Of a DNA stretch of 64,000 nucleotides, positions 36,466-47,909 are shown in pieces. The translations under genes and the position numbers were made by a program. The notes beneath the pieces are model-generated. The model had not been told where the DNA came from and ran no database searches. It worked only from the letters and a program-made list of their open reading frames with translations. Each line of letters starts with the position of its first letter. Positions within the stretch are counted from its first letter, which is position 1. The stretch is from Halomonas socia (GTDB lineage Bacteria > Pseudomonadota > Gammaproteobacteria > Pseudomonadales > Halomonadaceae), in contig NZ_CP048812.1 of the NCBI RefSeq assembly GCF_010977575.1, forward strand, positions 2,976,001 through 3,040,000, in the 5' to 3' direction.

Positions 36466-37846
36466 ATGACCCATGATATCCAGGCGCTCGACCGCGCCCA
36501 CTACCTGCACCCCTTCAGCGACTTCAAGGCGCTCGGCGAGGAGGGCAGCCGCGTCATCGTCAGCGCCGAGGGTGTGTATATCGTCGACGACCAGGGCAAC
36601 CGTATCCTCGACGGCATGGCCGGGCTGTGGTGCGTCAACCTCGGCTACGGTCGCGAGGAGCTGGTCGACGCCGCCACCCGGCAGCTGCGTGAGCTGCCCT
36701 ACTACAACAGCTTCTTCAAGACCACCCATCCGCCAGCGGTGAAGCTGGCCGAGACGCTGTGCCGGCTGGCGCCAGCGCATATCAACCGGGTGTTCTTCAC
36801 CGGCTCGGGCTCCGAGGCCAACGATACCGTGCTGCGCATGGTACGTCGCTACTGGGCGCTCAAGGGACGGCCCGACAAGCAGTTGGTGATTGCCCGCGAG
36901 AATGCCTATCACGGTTCCACCGTGGCCGGCATGAGCCTCGGCGGCATGGCACCGATGCATGCCCAGGGTGGACCGCTGGTGCCGGGCATCTGCCATATTC
37001 GCCAGCCCTACTGGTTCGGCGAAGCGGACGGTCAGGACCCCGAGGCCTTTGGCCGCGAGTGCGCCGCGGCCCTGGAAGAGAAAATTCTGGACCTCGGTGA
37101 AGAGCGGGTGGCGGCCTTTATCGCCGAGCCGGTGCAGGGCGCGGGGGGGCGATCATTCCCCCGAGAGCTACTGGCCGGCGGTCAAGGCGGTGCTCGACAA
37201 GTACGATGTCCTGCTGGTGGTCGATGAGGTGATCTGCGGCTTCGGGCGGCTCGGCGAGTGGTTCGGCAGCGTGCACTACGGCCTCGAGCCGGACCTGATG
37301 CCGATCGCCAAGGGGTTGTCGTCGGGCTACCTGCCGATTGGCGGGGTGCTGGTCGGCGACCGGGTCGCCGAGACGCTGATCGAGGAGGGCGGCGAGTTCT
37401 TCCACGGCTTCACCTACTCGGGGCATCCGGCCTGCGCCGCGGTGGCGCTCAAGAACCTCGAGCTGATGCAGAGCGAAGGCATCATCGAGCGGGTGCGCAA
37501 TGATCTCGGCCCTTATCTGGCCAGTCGCTGGGCCGAGCTCGCCGCACACCCGCTGGTTGGCGAGGCGCGCTCGCTGGGCCTGATCGGTGCCCTGGAGCTG
37601 ATCGACCCGGCCACCGGCGAGCGCTTCGACACGTCGCTGGGTGCGGGCAACCTGTGCCGCGATATCTGCTTCGCCAGCGGGCTGGTGATGCGCTCGGTAG
37701 GCGATACCATGATCATTTCGCCGCCGCTGGTGATCGCTCACCACGAGATCGATGAACTGGTGGACAAGGCCCGCGCGGCGCTCGACGAGACCGCACGGCG
37801 CCTGGCCAACACCCCGACACCCCCATTGCAGGAGACCCTGGCATGA
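36466..37846 (+). CDS. spuC: Polyamine:pyruvate aminotransferase, class III PLP (two apparent frameshifts)
   Basis: PLP enzyme of the omega-aminotransferase family, which moves an amino group from putrescine (or cadaverine, GABA) to pyruvate. The frame from 36466 encodes the N-terminal half (FTGSGSEAND) and breaks at a G7 run (37143-37149). The second half continues in another frame, with LLVVDEVICGFGR and the PLP lysine in IAKGLSSGY. Adding one G there and one C to the C5 run 37158-37162 restores AGGAIIPPESYWP and a 460-residue protein of normal length. A sequencing artefact is therefore more likely than a pseudogene. The stop overlaps the puuC start by four bases. Confidence 0.8.
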
Positions 37847-39339
37847 GCACCCGTCCCACTACCCTGGCCGAGTGGCAGGCCCTGGCCGCCTCGCTGTCCT
37901 TCGAGACCCGTGCCTTCGTCGATGACCAGTTCGTCGACGCGCTGAGCGGCGAGACCTTTGCCAGCGTCAATCCGGCCACCGGCGAGACCCTGGCCGAGGT
38001 GGCCAGCTGCGATGCCGCCGACGCCGAGCGTGCGGTCGAGCACGCCCGCGCTGCCTTCGAGCGCGGCGAGTGGTCGCGGCTGGCGCCGGGCAAGCGCAAG
38101 GCGGTACTGCTGCGCCTGGCGGATCTGATGGCGGCCCACAAGCATGAGCTGGCACTGCTCGATACCCTCGACATGGGCAAGCCGGTATCGAGTGCGCTGG
38201 GCGATATGGCCGGTGCCATCGGCTGCCTGCGCCACCAGGCGGAATCCATCGACAAGCTCTACGGTGAGGTGGCGCCCACCGGCGAGGAGAGTCTGGGGTT
38301 GGTGCTGCGCGAGCCGCTCGGCGTGGTGGCGTCGATCGTGCCGTGGAACTTCCCGCTGATGATGACCGCCTGGAAGATCGCCCCGGCGCTGGCCGCCGGC
38401 AACAGCGTGATCCTCAAGCCCTCGGAGAAGTCGCCGCTGTCGGCGCTGCGCCTGGCCCAGCTGGCCCGGGAGGCGGGGCTGCCGCGTGGCGTGTTCCAGG
38501 TGCTGCCGGGCTTTGGCCACACCGTGGGCCGCGCGCTGGCGCTCTCCATGGGCGTCGACTGCCTGGCCTTCACCGGCTCGACCCAGGTCGGCAAGCAGCT
38601 GATGCAGTATGCCGGCGAGTCGAACCTCAAGCGCGTCTACCTGGAGTGCGGCGGCAAGAGCCCCAACCTGGTGTTCGCCGACTGCAAACATCTCGAGGCG
38701 GTGGCCGAGCACGCCGCGGCAGCGATCTTCCACAATCAGGGCGAGGTGTGCATCGCCGGCTCGCGGCTGCTGGTCGAGAACTCGATACGCGAGGCGTTCG
38801 TCGACAAGGTGCTGGCCGCTGCCGAGCGCATGCAGCCCGGCGACCCGCTGGATCCCGACAGCTTCATGGGCGCCATCGTCGATGAGACCCAGCATCGGCG
38901 CATTCTCGACTACATCCGTCAGGGCGTGGCCGAGGGCGCCCAGCTGCGCGGTGGCGGGGCGGCCCTGGAGCGCCCCGGCTACTTCATCGCGCCGACGGTA
39001 TTCGACGGGGTGACGCCTGAGATGGCCATTGGCCGCGAGGAGATCTTCGGGCCGGTGCTGGCGGTATTCGGCTTCGACAGCGAGGAAGAGGCCGTGGCCA
39101 TGGCCAACGACAGCGACTACGGCCTGGCCGCGGGGCTGTGGAGCCAGGATATCGACCGCGTCATGCGCGTCACCCGGCGCCTGCAGTCCGGCCAGGTGTT
39201 CGTCAACAACTGGGCCGGCGGCGACCAGAGCATGCCCTTCGGCGGCGTCAAGCAGTCCGGCAACGGGCGCGACAAGTCGCACCACTCGCTGGCCGAATAC
39301 TCCTCGCTGAAGAGCGTATGGATCTCGCTGGATAGCTGA
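37843..39339 (+). CDS. puuC: Gamma-glutamyl-gamma-aminobutyraldehyde dehydrogenase
   Basis: NAD(P)-dependent aldehyde dehydrogenase of 498 residues. Conserved N169, K192, E268 (LECGGKSPN) and nucleophile C303 (NQGEVCIAG) are present. It oxidises the aldehyde formed by PuuB, and can also serve aminobutyraldehyde from SpuC. Translationally coupled to spuC (ATGA overlap). Size and neighbours support PuuC rather than a betaine-aldehyde enzyme. Confidence 0.9.
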   Translation: MSTRPTTLAEWQALAASLSFETRAFVDDQFVDALSGETFASVNPATGETLAEVASCDAADAERAVEHARAAFERGEWSRLAPGKRKAVLLRLADLMAAHKHELALLDTLDMGKPVSSALGDMAGAIGCLRHQAESIDKLYGEVAPTGEESLGLVLREPLGVVASIVPWNFPLMMTAWKIAPALAAGNSVILKPSEKSPLSALRLAQLAREAGLPRGVFQVLPGFGHTVGRALALSMGVDCLAFTGSTQVGKQLMQYAGESNLKRVYLECGGKSPNLVFADCKHLEAVAEHAAAAIFHNQGEVCIAGSRLLVENSIREAFVDKVLAAAERMQPGDPLDPDSFMGAIVDETQHRRILDYIRQGVAEGAQLRGGGAALERPGYFIAPTVFDGVTPEMAIGREEIFGPVLAVFGFDSEEEAVAMANDSDYGLAAGLWSQDIDRVMRVTRRLQSGQVFVNNWAGGDQSMPFGGVKQSGNGRDKSHHSLAEYSSLKSVWISLDS

Positions 39340-39381
39340 TGATTTGACCAGTATTTTGGCGCCGTGGCGTGCTACCATGAG

Positions 39382-39417
39382 CTCGGCCCCGTTGGCTAAT
39401 GTGCCGGCGGGGCCGAG
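39382..39417 (+). terminator. Hairpin after the puuD-spuC-puuC operon
   Basis: Perfect 10-bp arms CTCGGCCCCG (39382-39391) and CGGGGCCGAG (39408-39417) with a 16-base loop, followed by AGCGTTAGGTTT. It lies in the puuC-rmuC gap and could terminate the operon, although the T-run is short and interrupted. Confidence 0.55.
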
Positions 39418-39449
39418 AGCGTTAGGTTTCCTGCTGGCGGAGTCGTGCC

Positions 39450-40775
39450 GTGACCCTTACCCCCGAACAGATGGCGGCGTTGGCCGCTGGCGTGGCGTTT
39501 ATTCTCGCCTACCTACTGGCCAGCGCGCTCGCCGCGCGGCGCCAGGCTCGTGAGCGCTGCGCCGCCGAGGCAGCGCGCGAGGCGCTGAGCGCAACGCTTG
39601 CCGAGCGCGAGGCGGCACTCAAGGCCGTCGAGCTGGAGCGCACCCGCCTGGCCACCACCCTCGACCAGCAGCGTAGCCACTTCGAGCAGCAGCTGGCGCT
39701 GTTGCGGGACAGCCGCGAGCAGCTCAAGCAGGAGTTCGAGAACCTCGCCAACGAGATTCTGGAGCGCAAGGGTCGCAGCTTCTCGGAGCTCTCCCAGCGC
39801 AATATCCACGGCCTGCTGCAGCCGCTGCAGGCGGAGATGAAGGGCTTTCGCGACAAGGTCGAGGCGATCCACCGCTTCGACACCGAGCAGCGCGCCAGCC
39901 TGCGCACCGAGCTCCAGCACCTGCAGGCCCTCAACCGCGAGATCACCGACCAGGCCAGCCGCCTCACCGAGGCGCTGCAGGGCCAGAAGAAGCTGCAGGG
40001 CAACTGGGGCGAGCTGATGCTCGAGAACGTGCTGGAGGGCGCCGGCCTGCGCGTCGGCAAGGACTATCAGCGCGAGGTGAGCTTCACTACCGAGGCGGGG
40101 CGGCGGCGCCCCGACGCGCTGGTCTACCTGCCCCAGGGCAAGCACCTGGTGATCGACGCCAAGACCTCGCTTGCCGCCTATGTGCGCTACGTCAACGCCG
40201 ACGACGAGGCCACCCGCGGCGAGGCGCTGGCGGCCCATGCCCGTGCGGTGGGCGAGCGCATCAACGAGCTCGCCGACAAGCACTACTACGACCTGCCGGG
40301 GCTCAACTCGCCAGACGTGGTGGTGATGTTCATTCCCGTGGAGTCGGCCTACGTCGAGGCGCTCAGGCACGACGAGTCGCTGTTTCAGCGCGCCCTGGAG
40401 CGCAACGTGCTGGTCGCAACACCCACCACCCTGCTGACCAGCCTCAACATCGTGCGCCAGCTATGGCGCTTCGAGGACCAGAGTCGGCATAGCGCCGAAC
40501 TGGCCAGCCGCGCCGAGAAGTTTCACGCCAAGCTGCGCACCTTCCTTGCCAGCATGGAGGAGGTGGGCGGCAAGCTGGACAGCGCCCGGGAGAGCTATGA
40601 CACCGCCATCGGCCAGTTGGTCAACGGCCGCGGCAACCTGATCAAGCAGGCCGACGAGTTTCGTGAGCTGGGCGTGGCGGTCAAGCGCGAACTGCCCGAG
40701 GCGCTGGTCGAGCGGGCGCGCCTCGAGCTCGAGCCAGGACCGCGGCGCTCGCGCAATGAGGCGCCGGACGCCTGA
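39450..40775 (+). CDS. rmuC: DNA recombination protein RmuC
   Basis: 441 residues: an N-terminal membrane helix (about 8-28), a long coiled coil (about 35-175) and the RmuC nuclease-like domain (about 185-385, with GNWGELMLENVLE and VIDAKTSLAAY, a PD-(D/E)xK-type core). The family limits recombination at inverted repeats and has anti-phage or antitransposon associations in some bacteria. GTG start at 39450 with a GGAG site upstream. Converges on puuR with a three-base gap. Confidence 0.92.
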   Translation: MTLTPEQMAALAAGVAFILAYLLASALAARRQARERCAAEAAREALSATLAEREAALKAVELERTRLATTLDQQRSHFEQQLALLRDSREQLKQEFENLANEILERKGRSFSELSQRNIHGLLQPLQAEMKGFRDKVEAIHRFDTEQRASLRTELQHLQALNREITDQASRLTEALQGQKKLQGNWGELMLENVLEGAGLRVGKDYQREVSFTTEAGRRRPDALVYLPQGKHLVIDAKTSLAAYVRYVNADDEATRGEALAAHARAVGERINELADKHYYDLPGLNSPDVVVMFIPVESAYVEALRHDESLFQRALERNVLVATPTTLLTSLNIVRQLWRFEDQSRHSAELASRAEKFHAKLRTFLASMEEVGGKLDSARESYDTAIGQLVNGRGNLIKQADEFRELGVAVKRELPEALVERARLELEPGPRRSRNEAPDA

Positions 40776-40778
40776 ACA

Positions 40779-41330
40779 CTAGAAGGTCTTGGCTGGGGTA
40801 CAGCAGCTGACCAGCTTGCAGGCTACGCTACCGGGGTTGCGGAAGCGGTGGGGTACGTTGGTGTCGAAGTAGTAGGCCTCGCCGGCGCCCAGTACGCGGC
40901 TCTCGCCGCCCACGGTGATCTCGATCTCGCCCTCGAGTACCACGCCCGCTTCCTCGCCCTGGTGGGCTATCATCTCGCGGCCGGTGTCACTACCGCCGGG
41001 GTAGGTCTCGATCATGAACGACAGCGCACGGCTGGCGCGGTTGGCGCCAACCAGCTTGAAGATCACCTCGCCGCTGCCCATGTCGGTCAGTTCGTCGGCT
41101 GAATAGAACACCTGGTCGCGGCTCTCGAGGTCCATGGTGAAGAAGTCGCCGACGCTGATCGGAATGGCGTCGAGGATCTTCTTCAGCGAGCTCACCGAGG
41201 GGCTAACCTTGCCCTGTTCGATCAGCGACAGGCTCGAGTGGGTCACGCCGCAGCGCTTGGCAAGCTCGCGCTGCGATATGCCGCGCAGGGTGCGCAGTGC
41301 GCGCAGGCGTCCTCCGACATCGTCCGACAT
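40779..41330 (-). CDS. puuR: PuuR-like XRE/cupin transcriptional repressor
   Basis: 183 residues, near E. coli PuuR (185): N-terminal XRE helix-turn-helix (about 8-62) and C-terminal cupin (about 105-180, HQGEEAGVVLEGEIEITVGG). PuuR represses putrescine-utilisation genes and is released by putrescine. The start is ATG 41330 with AGGAGA six bases upstream; the 17-codon extension to 41381 is rejected. Lies at the edge of the polyamine island, so its targets likely include the puu operons here. Confidence 0.88.
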   Translation of the reverse strand: MSDDVGGRLRALRTLRGISQRELAKRCGVTHSSLSLIEQGKVSPSVSSLKKILDAIPISVGDFFTMDLESRDQVFYSADELTDMGSGEVIFKLVGANRASRALSFMIETYPGGSDTGREMIAHQGEEAGVVLEGEIEITVGGESRVLGAGEAYYFDTNVPHRFRNPGSVACKLVSCCTPAKTF

Positions 41331-41377
41331 GGCCGTCTCCTGATAAGGCGGCCGGCGAGGCGCCGGCCGCGCATGGA

Positions 41378-42844
41378 TCACGCCTGATCCAGTTTTTCTT
41401 TTAGTAGGGCGTTGACCTGCTGGGGGTTGGCGGTGCCCCGCGAGGCCTTCATCACCTGGCCGACGAAGTAGCCGATCATCTTGCCGCGCTTGTCCGGCTC
41501 GGCGTCACGATACTGGGCGACCTGCACCGGACTGTCGGCGATCACCTGGTCGATCATCGCCTCGATGGCGCCGCTGTCGGTGACCTGCTTGAGGCCCTTG
41601 GCCTCGATGATGGCGTCGGCGGCGTTCGCTTTACCCCCGCCTTCGCCGTTCCACAGCGCCTGGAATACCTGCTTGGCGGCCTTGCCGTTGATGGTGTCGT
41701 CGAGCACCCGCGCGACCAGCCCGCCGAGCTGTTCGGCGGCGACCGGGCTCTGCTCGATGGCCAGGTTCTCGCGGTTCAGGGCGCCGGAGAGCTCGCCCAT
41801 CACCCAGTTGGCGGCGTGCTTGGCGTCGCCGCAGGCGTCCTTGACCACCTCGAAGTACTCGGCCATGGCACGGCTCGAGGCCAGCACGCTGGCGTCGTAG
41901 GCGGAGAGCCCCAGTTGGCTCTCGAAGCGTGCGCGCTTTTCGGCGGGCAGCTCCGGCAGGGTGCTACGCAGGTGGTCGACATAGGCCCGGTCGAGCACCA
42001 CCGGCAGCAGGTCGGGGCACGGGAAGTAGCGGTAGTCGTTGGCCTCCTCCTTGGTGCGCATGCTGCGGGTCTCGTCGGCCTCGGGGTCGTAGAGGCGGGT
42101 TTCCTGAACCACCGTGCCGCCGTCCTCGAGCAGTTCGATCTGGCGCTCCACCTCGAAGGCGATGGCGCGCTCGACGAAGCGGAAGGAGTTGACGTTCTTG
42201 ACCTCGGCGCGGGTGCCGAACGCTTCCTGGCCCTTGGGCCGCACCGAGACATTGACGTCGCAGCGCATTGAGCCCTCGGCCATGTTGCCGTCGGAGATGC
42301 CCAGGTAGGTGACGATGGCGTGGATCGCCTTGAGGTAGGCGGCGGCCTCCTTGGCCGAGCGCATGTCGGGCTCGGAGACGATCTCCAGCAGCGGCGTGCC
42401 GGCACGGTTGAGGTCGATGCCGGTCATGCCGTGGAAGTCCTCGTGGAGCGACTTGCCGGCGTCCTCCTCGAGGTGGGCGTGGTGCACGCGGATGCGCTTG
42501 GTGGCCCCGTCATCGAGGCTGATCTCGACTTCCCCGGCGCCGACGATGGGGTGGTACATCTGGCTGGTCTGGTAGCCCTTGGGCAGGTCGGGGTAGAAGT
42601 AGTTCTTGCGGTCGAACACCGAAACTTCGGGAATCTCGGCGTTGATGCCGAGGCCGAACTTGACCGCCATGGCCACCGCCTGCTCATTGAGCACCGGCAG
42701 CACCCCGGGCAGGCCGAGGTCGACGGCACACGCCTGGCTGTTGGGCTCGGCGCCGAAGGCGGTGGAGGCGCCGGAAAAGATCTTCGACTTGGTGGCGAGC
42801 TGGACGTGGACCTCCAGCCCGATCACGGTTTCCCATTGCATCAT
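41378..42844 (-). CDS. gatB: Aspartyl/glutamyl-tRNA amidotransferase subunit B
   Basis: Kinase-like subunit of GatCAB, which converts misacylated Glu-tRNA(Gln) or Asp-tRNA(Asn) to the amidated form. 488 residues. GLEVHVQL near the N-terminus, the zinc-region pattern, a helical middle domain and a C-terminal YqeY-like tail are present. Overlaps the gatA stop by four bases. Gene order gatC-gatA-gatB divergent from mreB is the conserved pseudomonad arrangement. Confidence 0.97.
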   Translation of the reverse strand: MMQWETVIGLEVHVQLATKSKIFSGASTAFGAEPNSQACAVDLGLPGVLPVLNEQAVAMAVKFGLGINAEIPEVSVFDRKNYFYPDLPKGYQTSQMYHPIVGAGEVEISLDDGATKRIRVHHAHLEEDAGKSLHEDFHGMTGIDLNRAGTPLLEIVSEPDMRSAKEAAAYLKAIHAIVTYLGISDGNMAEGSMRCDVNVSVRPKGQEAFGTRAEVKNVNSFRFVERAIAFEVERQIELLEDGGTVVQETRLYDPEADETRSMRTKEEANDYRYFPCPDLLPVVLDRAYVDHLRSTLPELPAEKRARFESQLGLSAYDASVLASSRAMAEYFEVVKDACGDAKHAANWVMGELSGALNRENLAIEQSPVAAEQLGGLVARVLDDTINGKAAKQVFQALWNGEGGGKANAADAIIEAKGLKQVTDSGAIEAMIDQVIADSPVQVAQYRDAEPDKRGKMIGYFVGQVMKASRGTANPQQVNALLKEKLDQA

Positions 42845-44301
42845 GCACTCTCCTCGGCAAGGGCGGGACGGCGCTGGTGCCAGTCGGTGGCCTGCTGGAA
42901 CTGGTGGGCGACGTTGAGCAGCTGCGACTCGGCGAAATGCGGGCCGAGAATCTGCAGGCCCACGGGGCGGCTGCCGACGAAACCGGCGGGCACGCTGATG
43001 CCGGGGATGCCGGCCAGGTTGACCGCGATGGTATAGATGTCCTGCAGGTACATCGACACCGGATCCTTGTTGGCGCCGAGGTCGAAGGCCGGGGTCGGCG
43101 AGGCCGGGCCCATCAGCACGTCGACCTCCTCGAAGGCGTCGAGGAAGTCCTGGCGAATCAGCCGGCGGACTTTCTGCGCCTGGGTGTAGTAGGCGTCGAA
43201 GAAGCCTTCCGAGAGGGTGTGGGTGCCGATCAGGATGCGCCGCTTGACCTCGCTGCCGAAGCCTTCGTCCCGCGAGCGCTTGTAGAGGTCGATCAGGTCG
43301 CTGGGCGCGTCGCAGCGGTGGCCGAAGCGCACGCCGTCAAAGCGCGACAGGTTCGAGGAGGCCTCGGCCGGGGCGATCACGTAGTAGGCCGGAATCGCGT
43401 AGTGGGTATGCGGCAGACTGACCTCATGGACGCTGGCACCCAGCGACTCGTAGACCTTGATCGCGTCGCGCACTGCCTGCTCGACCTCGGGGGCCAGGCC
43501 GTCGCCGAAGTACTCCCGGGGCAGGCCGATCTTGAGTCCCGATAGCGACTCGCCGAGCTCGGCGCGGTAGTCGGGCACGCCGCGTGCCACGCTGGTGGAG
43601 TCGCGCAGGTCGTGGCCGGCGATGGCACCGAGCAGCAGCGCGCAGTCCTCGGCGGTGCGCGCCATAGGGCCGGCCTGGTCGAGGCTCGAGGCGTAGGCGA
43701 TGATGCCGTAGCGCGACACCCGGCCGTAGGTGGGCTTGAGCCCAGTGATGCCGCAGAAGGCCGCCGGCTGGCGAATCGAGCCGCCGGTGTCGGTGCCCAT
43801 CGCTGCCGGGACCAGCCCGGCGGCGACCGCCGCGGCGCTGCCGCCTGAGGAGCCGCCGGGCACGGCGTCGAGATCCCAGGGGTTCCTGACCGGGCCGTAG
43901 TGGCTGTTCTCGTTGGACGAGCCCATGGCGAACTCGTCCATGTTGGTCTTGCCCAGGCTCACCGTGCCGGCGGCCTTGAGCTTCTCGACCACGCAGGCAT
44001 CGTAGGGGGCGATGAAGTTGTCGAGCATCTTCGAGCCGCAGCTGGTCTTGACGCCGTTGGTACAGAAGATGTCCTTGAGCGCCAGCGGCAGGCCGGTGAG
44101 CGGGCCGGCCTGGCCCTTGGCGCGCAGCGCATCGGCGGCATCGGCGCCTGCCAGCGCCCGCTCGTGGGTGATGCTGATGAAGCTGTTGAGGCGGCCATCG
44201 AGGCGCTCGATGCGCCCCAGCAGCGTTTGCGTCAGCTCGCGGCTGGAAACCTCGCCGTCGGCCAGGGCGCGGGCGAGCTGGGTCAATGTCTTGTCATGCA
44301 T
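42841..44301 (-). CDS. gatA: Aspartyl/glutamyl-tRNA amidotransferase subunit A
   Basis: Amidase-signature glutaminase subunit that supplies ammonia to GatB. 486 residues, with the signature [14 protein letters not shown] and the Ser-cisSer-Lys catalytic set (ALKDIF lysine, then [12 protein letters not shown]). I chose ATG 44301 because AGGAT lies seven bases upstream and the family N-terminus (hydrophobic, [11 protein letters not shown]) starts here. An in-frame ATG at 44325 overlaps the gatC stop and remains possible. Confidence 0.95.
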   Translation of the reverse strand: MHDKTLTQLARALADGEVSSRELTQTLLGRIERLDGRLNSFISITHERALAGADAADALRAKGQAGPLTGLPLALKDIFCTNGVKTSCGSKMLDNFIAPYDACVVEKLKAAGTVSLGKTNMDEFAMGSSNENSHYGPVRNPWDLDAVPGGSSGGSAAAVAAGLVPAAMGTDTGGSIRQPAAFCGITGLKPTYGRVSRYGIIAYASSLDQAGPMARTAEDCALLLGAIAGHDLRDSTSVARGVPDYRAELGESLSGLKIGLPREYFGDGLAPEVEQAVRDAIKVYESLGASVHEVSLPHTHYAIPAYYVIAPAEASSNLSRFDGVRFGHRCDAPSDLIDLYKRSRDEGFGSEVKRRILIGTHTLSEGFFDAYYTQAQKVRRLIRQDFLDAFEEVDVLMGPASPTPAFDLGANKDPVSMYLQDIYTIAVNLAGIPGISVPAGFVGSRPVGLQILGPHFAESQLLNVAHQFQQATDWHQRRPALAEESA

Positions 44302-44321
44302 GGCAGGATCCTGAAGCGGGT

Positions 44322-44609
44322 TCATTCGACGACGCGGGGCACCAGGTAGAGGCCGTTCTCGACGGCCGGGGCGACGCGCTGGAAGTGGTCGCGCTGGTCG
44401 CGCTCGGTGACTTCATCGGCGCGTAGGCGCTGGGTGCTGTCGAGCGGGTGGGCGAGCGGCGCCACGCCGTGGGTATCGACCTCCTGCAGCTGGTCGACCA
44501 TGGCCAGGATACGGCCGAGGTCGTCCACGTAGCCGGCAGCATCGACGTCGTTCATGGCCAGCCGCGCCAGGTGGGCCGCGCGCAGTACGTCGGAGGGTTC
44601 AAGCGCCAT
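44322..44609 (-). CDS. gatC: Aspartyl/glutamyl-tRNA amidotransferase subunit C
   Basis: Small 95-residue linker subunit that wraps GatA and GatB. Conserved [12 protein letters not shown] start and a C-terminal [20 protein letters not shown] are typical. ATG 44609 follows AGGGGACG. The open frame upstream to 44768 is noncoding leader. First gene of gatCAB, divergent from mreB across 192 bp without a convincing promoter hexamer pair on either strand. Confidence 0.95.
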   Translation of the reverse strand: MALEPSDVLRAAHLARLAMNDVDAAGYVDDLGRILAMVDQLQEVDTHGVAPLAHPLDSTQRLRADEVTERDQRDHFQRVAPAVENGLYLVPRVVE

Positions 44610-44792
44610 GGTATAAACGTCCCCTGAGCATGATATCGATGGGAGCGTCGGACGTCGGCGGACGACATCCGCGCTGAAATAGCCGCAAACCGTACCACAT
44701 CTTCGCGCGTCTGGCAGGCACTTCAGCTTGCTGGACATCGGCCGCGGTGATACCGTTTGCATCCGCATAGGGTTCCGGTCTGCACTAGGTGA

Positions 44793-45839
<1,047 letters not shown>

Positions 45840-45870
45840 CACCCGGTTTCGCTGGGCTGCCTTCGGGGGA

Positions 45871-46776
45871 TTGCTTATCAAACCGCTGTTCTCGCACGGG
45901 CCGGTGCCGGGCTATCGCATGCTGCTGTGTGCGATAGTGGCGTTCGCCCTGATGTTTGCAGAACACCGATTTTCGCGCATGGAGGACCTGCGCGCCCAGA
46001 TGACCACCGTGGTTGCGCCGATCCAGTGGGCGGTGAGCGTGCCCAGCGACGTGCTGACCTGGGGCTCGTTGGCGCTCTCGGATCAGCGCGCACTGGTCGA
46101 CGAGAACCGCCGCCTGCGCGAGCAGCTGCTGACCCTGTCGCACCGGGTGCAGCGCATGGCCAGCTTGACCGCCGAAAACGTGCGCCTGCGCGAGCTGCTC
46201 AATGCCGCCAGTCAGGCCGATATGCCTTATGTCACCGCCGAGCTGCTGTCGCTGGACTCCGACCCCTTCACCCACCAGATGGTCGTCGACCGCGGTCGTC
46301 GCGACGGCGCCTATGTCGGTCAGCCGGTGATGGATGCCTCGGGGCTGGTGGGGCAGATCACCGCGGTTTCGGCCTATTCGAGCCGCGTGCTGATGCTGGC
46401 CGATGCCAATCACGCCATGCCGGTACAGGTCAATCGCAACGGCCTGCGCTTCATCGTCCAGGGCTCGGGGCGCTACGATAGCCTCAACGTGATGCACGTC
46501 CCCGACACCGCCGATATCCGCGAGGGCGATCTGCTGATCACCTCGGGGCTGGCCGGGCGCTTCCCCGCCGGCTATCCGGTGGCGCGGGTCAGCGAAGTGG
46601 TCCACGACCCCGGCCAGCCCTTCGCCCGGGTCAGCGCGGCGCCGGTGGCACAGCTGCAGCGCTCGCGCCACTTCCTGCTGCTGTTCCCGCCGCCGACCAT
46701 CGAGCCGGAGCCGGGTGACCGGCTGTGGGACGAGACCTTCTCGATCATCGAACCGCCGCTGGAGTTGATGCAGTAA
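45871..46776 (+). CDS. mreC: Rod-shape-determining protein MreC
   Basis: Bitopic membrane protein that links MreB to the elongation machinery. About 301 residues: membrane helix near 15-32, coiled coil about 65-105 and a periplasmic beta domain. The start is a TTG (45871) giving MLIKPLFSHGP, which matches pseudomonad N-termini, although the ribosome site is unusually close. The TAA stop shares one base with the mreD ATG. Confidence 0.94.
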   Translation: MLIKPLFSHGPVPGYRMLLCAIVAFALMFAEHRFSRMEDLRAQMTTVVAPIQWAVSVPSDVLTWGSLALSDQRALVDENRRLREQLLTLSHRVQRMASLTAENVRLRELLNAASQADMPYVTAELLSLDSDPFTHQMVVDRGRRDGAYVGQPVMDASGLVGQITAVSAYSSRVLMLADANHAMPVQVNRNGLRFIVQGSGRYDSLNVMHVPDTADIREGDLLITSGLAGRFPAGYPVARVSEVVHDPGQPFARVSAAPVAQLQRSRHFLLLFPPPTIEPEPGDRLWDETFSIIEPPLELMQ

Positions 46777-47264
46777 TGGTTGCCATAGGCCTGCGCGGTA
46801 CTCTGTTGATCTGGCTGAGCCTGCTGCTGGCGCTGTGCCTGCAGGTGATGCCGCTGGCCGATGTGTGGCTGATCTGGCGGCCCGACTGGCTGGGGCTGAT
46901 GCTGATCTACTGGTGCGTGGTGATGCCGCAGCGGGTCGGCGTGCTGCACGGCTTCGTGCTCGGCCTGCTGCTCGACCTGATCGAGGGCACGCCGCTGGGC
47001 CAGAACGCCCTGACCCTGTCGCTGCTGGCCTTCCTGTGCGCGCTGGTCTATCAGCGGCTGCGCGCCTACTCGCTGCTGCAGCAGGCGGTCCTGGTGTTCA
47101 TGCTGCTGGGCATCGTGCAGTTGATCGAGCAGTGGCTGCGTACCATCGTCGGGCCATTCTCGATCCACCTGGCATTTTTGCTACCCTCGCTGATCGGCGC
47201 GCTGCTGTGGCCTTGGCTGTTCACCCTGTTCCAGATGCTGCGCCGCCGGCTGGGCATCTTCTGA
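46776..47264 (+). CDS. mreD: Rod-shape-determining protein MreD
   Basis: Integral membrane protein of 162 residues with about five to six helices, partner of MreC in the elongasome. ATG 46776 overlaps the mreC stop (TAATG), showing translational coupling; the 17-codon upstream extension is inside mreC. Followed after 19 bases by maf. Confidence 0.93.
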   Translation: MVAIGLRGTLLIWLSLLLALCLQVMPLADVWLIWRPDWLGLMLIYWCVVMPQRVGVLHGFVLGLLLDLIEGTPLGQNALTLSLLAFLCALVYQRLRAYSLLQQAVLVFMLLGIVQLIEQWLRTIVGPFSIHLAFLLPSLIGALLWPWLFTLFQMLRRRLGIF

Positions 47265-47283
47265 ATCATCCACGGGAGCCGCT

Positions 47284-47877
47284 ATGACCGCGACACTGTG
47301 CCTGGCCTCCGCCTCGCCGCGCCGCCGTGAACTGCTGGCCTCGATCGGCGTGGCGGTGGAGGTGTATCCGGTAGACATCGACGAGACGCCGTGGCCCGAA
47401 GAGGCGCCATGCAGCTACGTCCAGCGTCTGGCGCGGGGCAAGGTGCTGGCCGGGGCGGCGGGCAGCCAGCTTGCGACCCTGGGCTCGGATACCGCCGTGG
47501 TGCTGAACGGCCAGATTCTTGGCAAGCCCCGCGACCAGGCCCACGCCGCCGAGATGCTCACGGCGCTGGCCGGTACCACGCACCAGGTGCTGACCGCGGT
47601 GGCGGTCAGCGGGCCGGCAGGGCTGCTTGAGTGCTGTGTGACCAGTCGTGTGACGTTGCGTGACATCGAAGCGGACGAGATCGCCGCCTACTGGGCCACC
47701 GGGGAGCCCGCCGACAAGGCGGGCGGCTACGCCATCCAGGGGCTGGCGGCGGTGTTCGTTGCCGAGATGCAGGGCAGTCACTCGGCGGTGGTGGGGTTGC
47801 CGCTCTACGAGACCGCCGCACTGCTGACCCGCCAGGGTGTGCCGCTGTGGTCGGGGGCCGGGGTGGCTGTGCCATAA
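47284..47877 (+). CDS. maf: Maf-family nucleoside triphosphate pyrophosphatase (YhdE type)
   Basis: House-cleaning pyrophosphatase that hydrolyses dTTP/UTP and modified nucleotides. 197 residues with the Maf motifs [26 protein letters not shown] (catalytic Asp), GKPRD and KAGGYAIQG. The Arg of SPRRR and the GYAIQG pattern fit the YhdE subgroup. Part of the mreBCD-maf-rng run. Confidence 0.95.
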   Translation: MTATLCLASASPRRRELLASIGVAVEVYPVDIDETPWPEEAPCSYVQRLARGKVLAGAAGSQLATLGSDTAVVLNGQILGKPRDQAHAAEMLTALAGTTHQVLTAVAVSGPAGLLECCVTSRVTLRDIEADEIAAYWATGEPADKAGGYAIQGLAAVFVAEMQGSHSAVVGLPLYETAALLTRQGVPLWSGAGVAVP

Positions 47878-47909
47878 TGCCGATATGATCACTGGATAAG
47901 GAAGCCTGC

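Noticed and set aside
36466-37846. spuC as a pseudogene or programmed-frameshift gene
   Set aside because: Both indels fall in homopolymers and the same pattern occurs in four other genes. No slippery heptamer with stimulatory structure is evident, and a net change of two bases does not fit simple -1 or +1 frameshifting at one site.
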